From Mactromeris polynyma (lineage: Eukaryota > Mollusca > Bivalvia > Venerida > Mactridae): a stretch of DNA of 64,000 bases. Every line of letters begins with the position of its first letter. Positions within the stretch are counted from its first letter, which is position 1. A program made the position numbers and the translations under genes. The notes under the pieces were generated by a model. That model had not been told where the DNA came from. It was given only the letters and a program-made list of their open reading frames with translations, and searched no databases. Shown in pieces: positions 58,121 to 64,000 of the stretch. The stretch spans positions 675,779 through 739,778 of the forward strand of contig JASFXZ010000079.1 of the NCBI GenBank assembly GCA_032209605.1, given 5' to 3'.

Positions 58121-60926
58121 TCGTCAATATATTCAATGAAATCAAATATACCCACAAATTGCATTCAAACTGGGAAATTGAGCATATTCTATAAGTATAT
58201 TAGGTCAATATAATCAACAGGTGAACTCTACTTTCCCCACTAATTGCATTCAAAATAGTAAACATAACCTCTTATATACGTATTTAAGGTCAATATATTC
58301 ATAAATGAACTCAATTTTACCCACACTATTGCATTCAAAATAGGAAATTGAGCATATTCTACATCTTTCTTGGGTCAATATAATTAACAGGTGAACTCTA
58401 TTAGTACCACTAATTGCATTCAATATAGTGAATATAACATATTATATATGTATTTAAGGCCACTATATTCATAAATGAACTAAATTTTACCCATCAATTG
58501 CATTCTAAATGGGAAATTGTGCATATTCGTTATGTATATTAAGTCAATATAATCAACAGGTGAACTCTATTTTCCTCACTAATTGCATTCAAAATATTAA
58601 ATATAACACATTATATATGAATATTATGTCAATATAGTCATAATTGAACTCAAATATACCATAAATTGCATTGAAAGTGGGAAATTGTGCATATTCTTTA
58701 GGTATATAAGGTCAATATAATCAAAAGATGAACTCTATTTTCCTCACTAACTACATTCGAAACAGTGAAAATAAAATATTATATATGAATATAAGGTCAA
58801 TAGAATCACAAATGAACTCAAATATACCAGTGAACTGAATTCAAAATAGGAATTTTGGTATATTAGGTCAATATAATCAACAGTAGAACTCTATTTTCCT
58901 CATTAATAGCTTTCAAAGCAGGGAAAATAACATATTGTATATGAATTTTAGGTCAGTAGATTCACAAATGAACTCAAATATAACATAAATTGCATTGAAA
59001 GTGGGAAATTGTGCATATGCTTATAGGTATTTTAGGTCAATCTAATCAACAGGTGATTTATATTTTCCCCACTAATTGCATTTAAAAAAGTAAATATAAC
59101 TTATTACATATGAATTTTAGGTCAATATAGTCACAATTGAACTCAAATATACACATAAATTGCATTCAAAATAGGAAATTCGGCATATGCTATAGGTATA
59201 TTAGGTCAATATAATCAACAAGTGAACTCTATTTTCCTCACTAATTGCATTCAAAATTGTAAGATTAACACAGTTAGATGTATTTAAGGTCAATATATTT
59301 AAAAATAAACTCAAATATACCAATATATTGCATTCAAAGTGGAAAATTGTGCATATACTTTAGGTATATTAGGTCAATATAATCAACAGGTGAACTGTAT
59401 TTTCCTCACTAATTTCATTCTAAACGGTGAATATAACATATTACATATGAATTTTAGTTCAATATATTCCAAAATGAACTCAAATTTACCCATAAAATGC
59501 ATCGAAAGTGGGAAATTTCGCATATTCTTTAGGTATTTTAGGTCAATCTAATCAACAGGTGAACTATATTTTACCCACAAATTGCATTTAAAATAGTAAA
59601 TATACACATTACATATGAATTTCAGGTCAATATAGTCACAATTGAACACAAATATACCCATACATTGCATTCAAAATAAGGAATCCGGCATATGCTATAG
59701 GTATATTGGTCAATATCATGAACAGGTGAACTCTATTTTCCTCACTTATTGCATTCAAAATAGTAAGATTAACACCATTTAAATGTATTTAAGGTCAATA
59801 TATAATCAAAAATGAACTCAAATATACCCATCCATTGCATTCACAGTGGAAAATTGTGCACATTCTTTAGGTATATTAGGTCAATATAATCAACAGGTGA
59901 ACTCAATTTTCCTCACTAATTTCATTCAAAACAGTGAATACAACATATTAATTATGAATTTTAGTTCAATATATTCCAAAAAGAACTCCAATTTACCCAT
60001 AAAATGCATCGAAAGTGGGAAATTTTGCATATTCTTTAGGTATATTAGGTCCAATAATCAACAGGTGAACTGTATTTTCCTCACTAATTGCATTCAAAAT
60101 AGAAAATATAACACATAACATATGAATTTTAGTTCAATATAGTCACAATTGAACTCAAATACACCCATAGATTGCATTCAAAGTGGACAATTGTGCATAT
60201 TCTTTAGGTATATAAGGTCTATATAATCAATAGGTGAACTCTATTTTCCTCACTAATTTCATTCAAAACAGTGAATATAACTTATTACATATGAATTTTG
60301 GTTCAATATATTCAAAAATGAACTCAAATACACACATAAAGTGCATTCAAAGTGGAAAATTGTGCATATTCTTTAGGTATATTAGATCCATACAATCAAC
60401 ATGTGAACTGTATTTTCCTCAGTAATTGCATTCAAAATAGTAAATATGACACAGTATATATGAATTTTAGGTCCATATATTTAAAAATGAACTCAAATCC
60501 ATTCATTGCATTCAAACAGGAAAATTGAGCATATTATTTAGGTATATTAGGTCTATATAATCAATAGGTGAACTCTATTTTCCTCACTAATTGAATTCAA
60601 AACAGTGAATATAACTTATTACATATGTATTTTAGTTAATTATATTCTAGGATAAACTGAAATATACCATTGAACTGCATTCAAAATGAAATATTTTGCA
60701 TATTCTTTAGGAATATTAGGTCAATAGTATATATATAACACATTACATTTGAATTTTAGTTCAATATATTCCAAAATGAACTCAAATATACCAATAAAAT
60801 GCATTGAAAGTGGGAATTAGTGCATATTCTTTAGGTATATTAAGTCAATATAATCAGAAGGTGAAGTATATTTTCCTCACTAATTGCATTCAAAACAGTA
60901 AATATAAAATTATATATATGAATTTA
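58121..60926 (+). repeat. 169-bp satellite, block 1 (about 16-17 units)
   Basis: The word CAACAGGTGAACTCTATTTT or a variant recurs at about 58221, 58391, 58560, 58727, 58881, 59053, 59222, 59390, 59559, 59726, 59897, 60064, 60233, 60402, 60568 and 60861. The mean period is about 169 bp, with visible internal deletions near 58855 and 60728. Each unit has two related halves beginning ATTGCATTCAAA. AT-rich; all open frames here are repeats of each other and not genes. Confidence 0.93.
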
Positions 60927-62251
60927 ACTGATATGTCATGTTGTATATTTGGAGACCAGAGCATAACAATATTTCGAATGAGACACTGTAATTACGGCCT
61001 TCAGATTATTCAAGTTATCTGATCATATAGCCTAGATATCTGAAATTCTTATTAATTAATGAAATTTTAATACTAATATGATTACAACATTCTATACAGA
61101 ATCATTTAATACTTGAATTATGGTGTAACTATCTAATTTTTTGTCAGATTGCTTTTTTTCAAACCCATCTCATATCTTTAAAGTTAATTAATAACTCTTC
61201 TAGCAAACCTTAGCATGTGTGAAGCTGTAAGGTTATATGGTTCTTCTTTTTGTTCACTTTTAACCTTCTGTATTTCATAGTATAAATCATAAGATGCTTA
61301 AATGAAGGGTTGTCTAAAAATGTAACGAATTTATATTCACTGTACTTCAAAGTATTCAAACTCAACTAGAGGTAGGTTCTAATATACACTTCGCCTTGCA
61401 TTACAATAACTAGGACCCCGACAATTCGGCCCCGCAAATACCGTGATACAGCCGGATAAAATAAGTGTTTATTTCCAACGAGTGAGGGTATTTTCTTTAT
61501 TTCCAACGAGTGAGAACCGGTTAAATGTTTAACATACGGCGTGTTTTTCGGAGCTCCGTCCACCATGCGCAGATACAAATGTATCTTCACGATTTTTCCC
61601 CTCAAAGTTTGCGAGTCCGGTCATTGAGTTTACAGGTGTCTAAAATGTCAAAACGCACACTTATTGAAATACTTGTATTTCAAGTATTAAAATATCTCTC
61701 CGATGTTGCAACTGTAGTCGTTAGATATGCCTACAATTGGAACCATAAAGGAAAAACGCATTAGAAAGATGAATAAGCATTTTTTATTCTAACTAATTAA
61801 AACCTTCCCAGCTTTAATTTCTTATATAAATGTGAAACCAAAATGTGACTGCAAACAAGTTAATTCCTGTCTCAAAACTCAAACATTGCAAAAGTTTCAA
61901 TGGGATACGTTTACTTTCCTTTGTTATTCGGCAAAAACCGAAATTTACCTGAAACTTAAGTATCCGTTATAATTCCGGGCCCTGATGTTAACGTACATGC
62001 GGACTATATTACAAGTCTAGAGATAAGAATGGTGACAGACAAATACAAAGAATCATGTCGATGAGTCTAAAGTAACAAGCTATGATATTTATAATCTAAA
62101 ATCTCATATTATACTATATTTACCCCAATTTAACATATACAAGTATATCACGTACCTTTTTTAGTTTCACATATTTTTAACATTTCTTGCGCGCTAAATG
62201 ACCAAAGCTTTCGATGCGCCATAAAACAACATGATAAAACAACATGATAAT
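60927..62251. other. 1.3-kb non-satellite interruption
   Basis: Higher complexity and locally higher GC than the satellite. Contains a direct repeat TATTTCCAACGAGTGAG (about 61468 and 61499) and ACAACATGATAA doublet at the right border. No domain found in its short open frames; no TIR or LTR recognised. Confidence 0.5.
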
Positions 62252-64000
62252 AATAGATGAACTCTATTTTCCACACAAATTGCATTCAAAACAGTGAATA
62301 TAACATATTACATATACATTTTAGTTCAATATATTCAAAAATAATCTCAAATATACCAATGAACTGCATTCAAAGTGGACAATTTTGCATATTCTTTAGG
62401 TATATTAGGTCAATATAATCAACAGGTGAACTCTATTTTCCTCACTAATTGCATTCAAAATAGTAAATATAACACTGTATATATGAATTGTAGGTCCATA
62501 TATGCAAAAATGAACTCAAATATACCCATACATTGCATTCAAAGTGGAAAATTGTGCATATTCTTTAGGTATATAAGGTCAACATAATCAATAGGTGAAC
62601 TCTCTTCTCCTCACTAATTGCATTCAAAACAGTGAATATAACTTATTACATATACATTTTAGTTCAATATATTCAAAAATAAACTCAAATATACCAATGA
62701 ACTGCATTCAAAGTGGAAGAATGAGCATATTCTTTAGGTATATTAGGTCCATACAATCAACATGTGAACTGTATTTTCCTCAGTATCTTCATTCAAAATA
62801 GTAAATATAACATATTATATATGAATTGTAGGTCAAAATATGCAAAAATGAACTCAAATATACCAATGCATTGAATTCAAAGTGGAAAATTGTGCATATT
62901 CTTTAGGTATATTAGGTCCATACAATCAAAATGTGAACTGTATTTTTGCTCAGTAATTGCATTCAAATAGTAAATATTACACATTATATTTGAATTTTAG
63001 GTCAAAATATTGAAAACTGAACTCAAATATACACATACATTTCAATCAAAGTTGAAATTTGTGCATATTCTTCAGGTATATTAGGTCTATATAATCAATA
63101 GGTGAACTCTATTTTCCTCCCTTATTGCATTAAAAACAGTGTATATGACTTATTACATATGTATTTTAGTTCAATATATTTTAAGATAAACTGAAATATA
63201 CCAATGAACTGCATTCAAATTGGAATATTTTGCATATTCTTTAGGTATATTAGGTCAATACAATCAACAGGTGAACTCTATGTTCCTCACTAATTGCATT
63301 TAAAACAGTGAAAATAACATATTACATATGCATTTTAGTTCAATATACAAATGTAATCAAACATGAACTCTAATACACCAATAAATTGCATTCAAAGTGG
63401 AATATTGTGCATATTCTTTAGGTATATTAGGTCCATACAATCAACATATGAACTGTACTTTCCTCAGTAATTGCATTCAAAATAGTAAATATAACACAAT
63501 ATATATGAATTTAGGTCTATATATGCAAAAATGAACTCAAATATACACATACATTGCATTCAAAGTGGAAAATTGTGCATATTCTTTGTATATATTAGGT
63601 CAATACATGCATAATCAATAGGTGAACTCTATTTTCCTCACTAATTGCATTCAAAACAGTGTATATGACTTATTACATATGTATTTTAGTTCAATATATT
63701 CAAAAATGAACTCAAATATACCAATGAACTGCATTCAAAGTGAAAAATTGTGCATATTATTTAGGTATATTAGGTCCATACAATCAACATGTGAACTGTA
63801 TTTTCCTCACTAATTGCATTCAAAACAGTGAATATAACATATTACAAATGCATTTTAGTTCAATATATTCAAAAATGAACTCAAATATACCAATGAACTG
63901 CATTCAAAGTGAAAAATTGTGCATATTATTTAGGTATATTAGGTCCATACAATCAACATAGAAACTGTATTTTCCTCAGTAATTGCATTCAAATTAGTAA
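62252..64000 (+). repeat. 169-bp satellite, block 2 (about 10 units, continues beyond window)
   Basis: Same unit and orientation as block 1; resumes in the middle of a unit at GATGAACTCTATTTTCC and is still in progress at the right edge. Confidence 0.93.

Noticed and set aside
59846..60118. Recurring open frames in the satellite with YSLGILGQYNQQVN-like peptides
   Set aside because: Direct translations of the 169-bp satellite unit; period and stops vary between units.

Overview
The window looks like an AT-rich, repeat-dense nuclear genome segment from a metazoan, most likely a lophotrochozoan and probably a bivalve mollusc. This rests on the NHL-type TRIM exon at the left edge, eukaryotic splice signals in a piggyBac gene, tRNA-derived SINEs, and many MITEs with TA or TTAA target sites. 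It holds very little host coding sequence. The only host gene supported is the 3' terminal exon of a TRIM/NHL-like beta-propeller protein (3-509). Almost everything else is transposon debris, tandem repeats or featureless AT-rich DNA.

Layout. 1-0.5 kb: TRIM/NHL exon. 0.5-15.4 kb: gene-poor DNA with MITEs of several families, a frameshifted non-LTR retrotransposon relic (gag-like plus endonuclease, minus strand, 9.5-10.9 kb) and a deleted Tc1-like transposase (12.1-12.5 kb) ending at a 29-bp perfect hairpin. 15.4-18.6 kb: one complete piggyBac element with TTAA duplications, matching terminal repeats, four 36-bp subterminal repeats and a two-exon transposase disabled by two stops and an apparent loss of the first catalytic Asp. 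18.6-26.7 kb: mostly unannotatable, with small dispersed repeats. 26.7-40.8 kb: nine near-identical tandem units of 1461 bp (S) or 1800 bp (L), arranged partly as a 3261-bp S+L higher-order repeat. 40.8-46.8 kb: sparse, with a 140-bp MITE and a TGCGG-rich patch. 46.8-51 kb: SINEs plus two nested foldback-type elements. 51-58.1 kb: a diverged tandem duplication whose left copy has gained a MITE and a SINE, plus further MITEs. 58.1-64 kb: a satellite of about 169 bp, itself a dimer of about 84-bp halves, interrupted once by about 1.3 kb and running off the right edge.

The most striking structure is at 47344-50379. It has two arms built of short GACTTTTCAACCCC repeats in opposite orientation, and the whole is flanked by a 9-bp direct duplication (CATTTGAAC). 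Inside its left part sits a second, unrelated foldback element (47864-48473) with arms of about 32-bp GGACATTTGCCCC repeats and its own 9-10 bp duplication. The architecture and target-site length resemble Foldback/MULE-type transposons. No transposase is visible in either.

There is no operon-like or pathway relationship between features. What the window records is a history of insertions, several of which can be ordered because one element interrupts another or because an empty paralogous site is present nearby.
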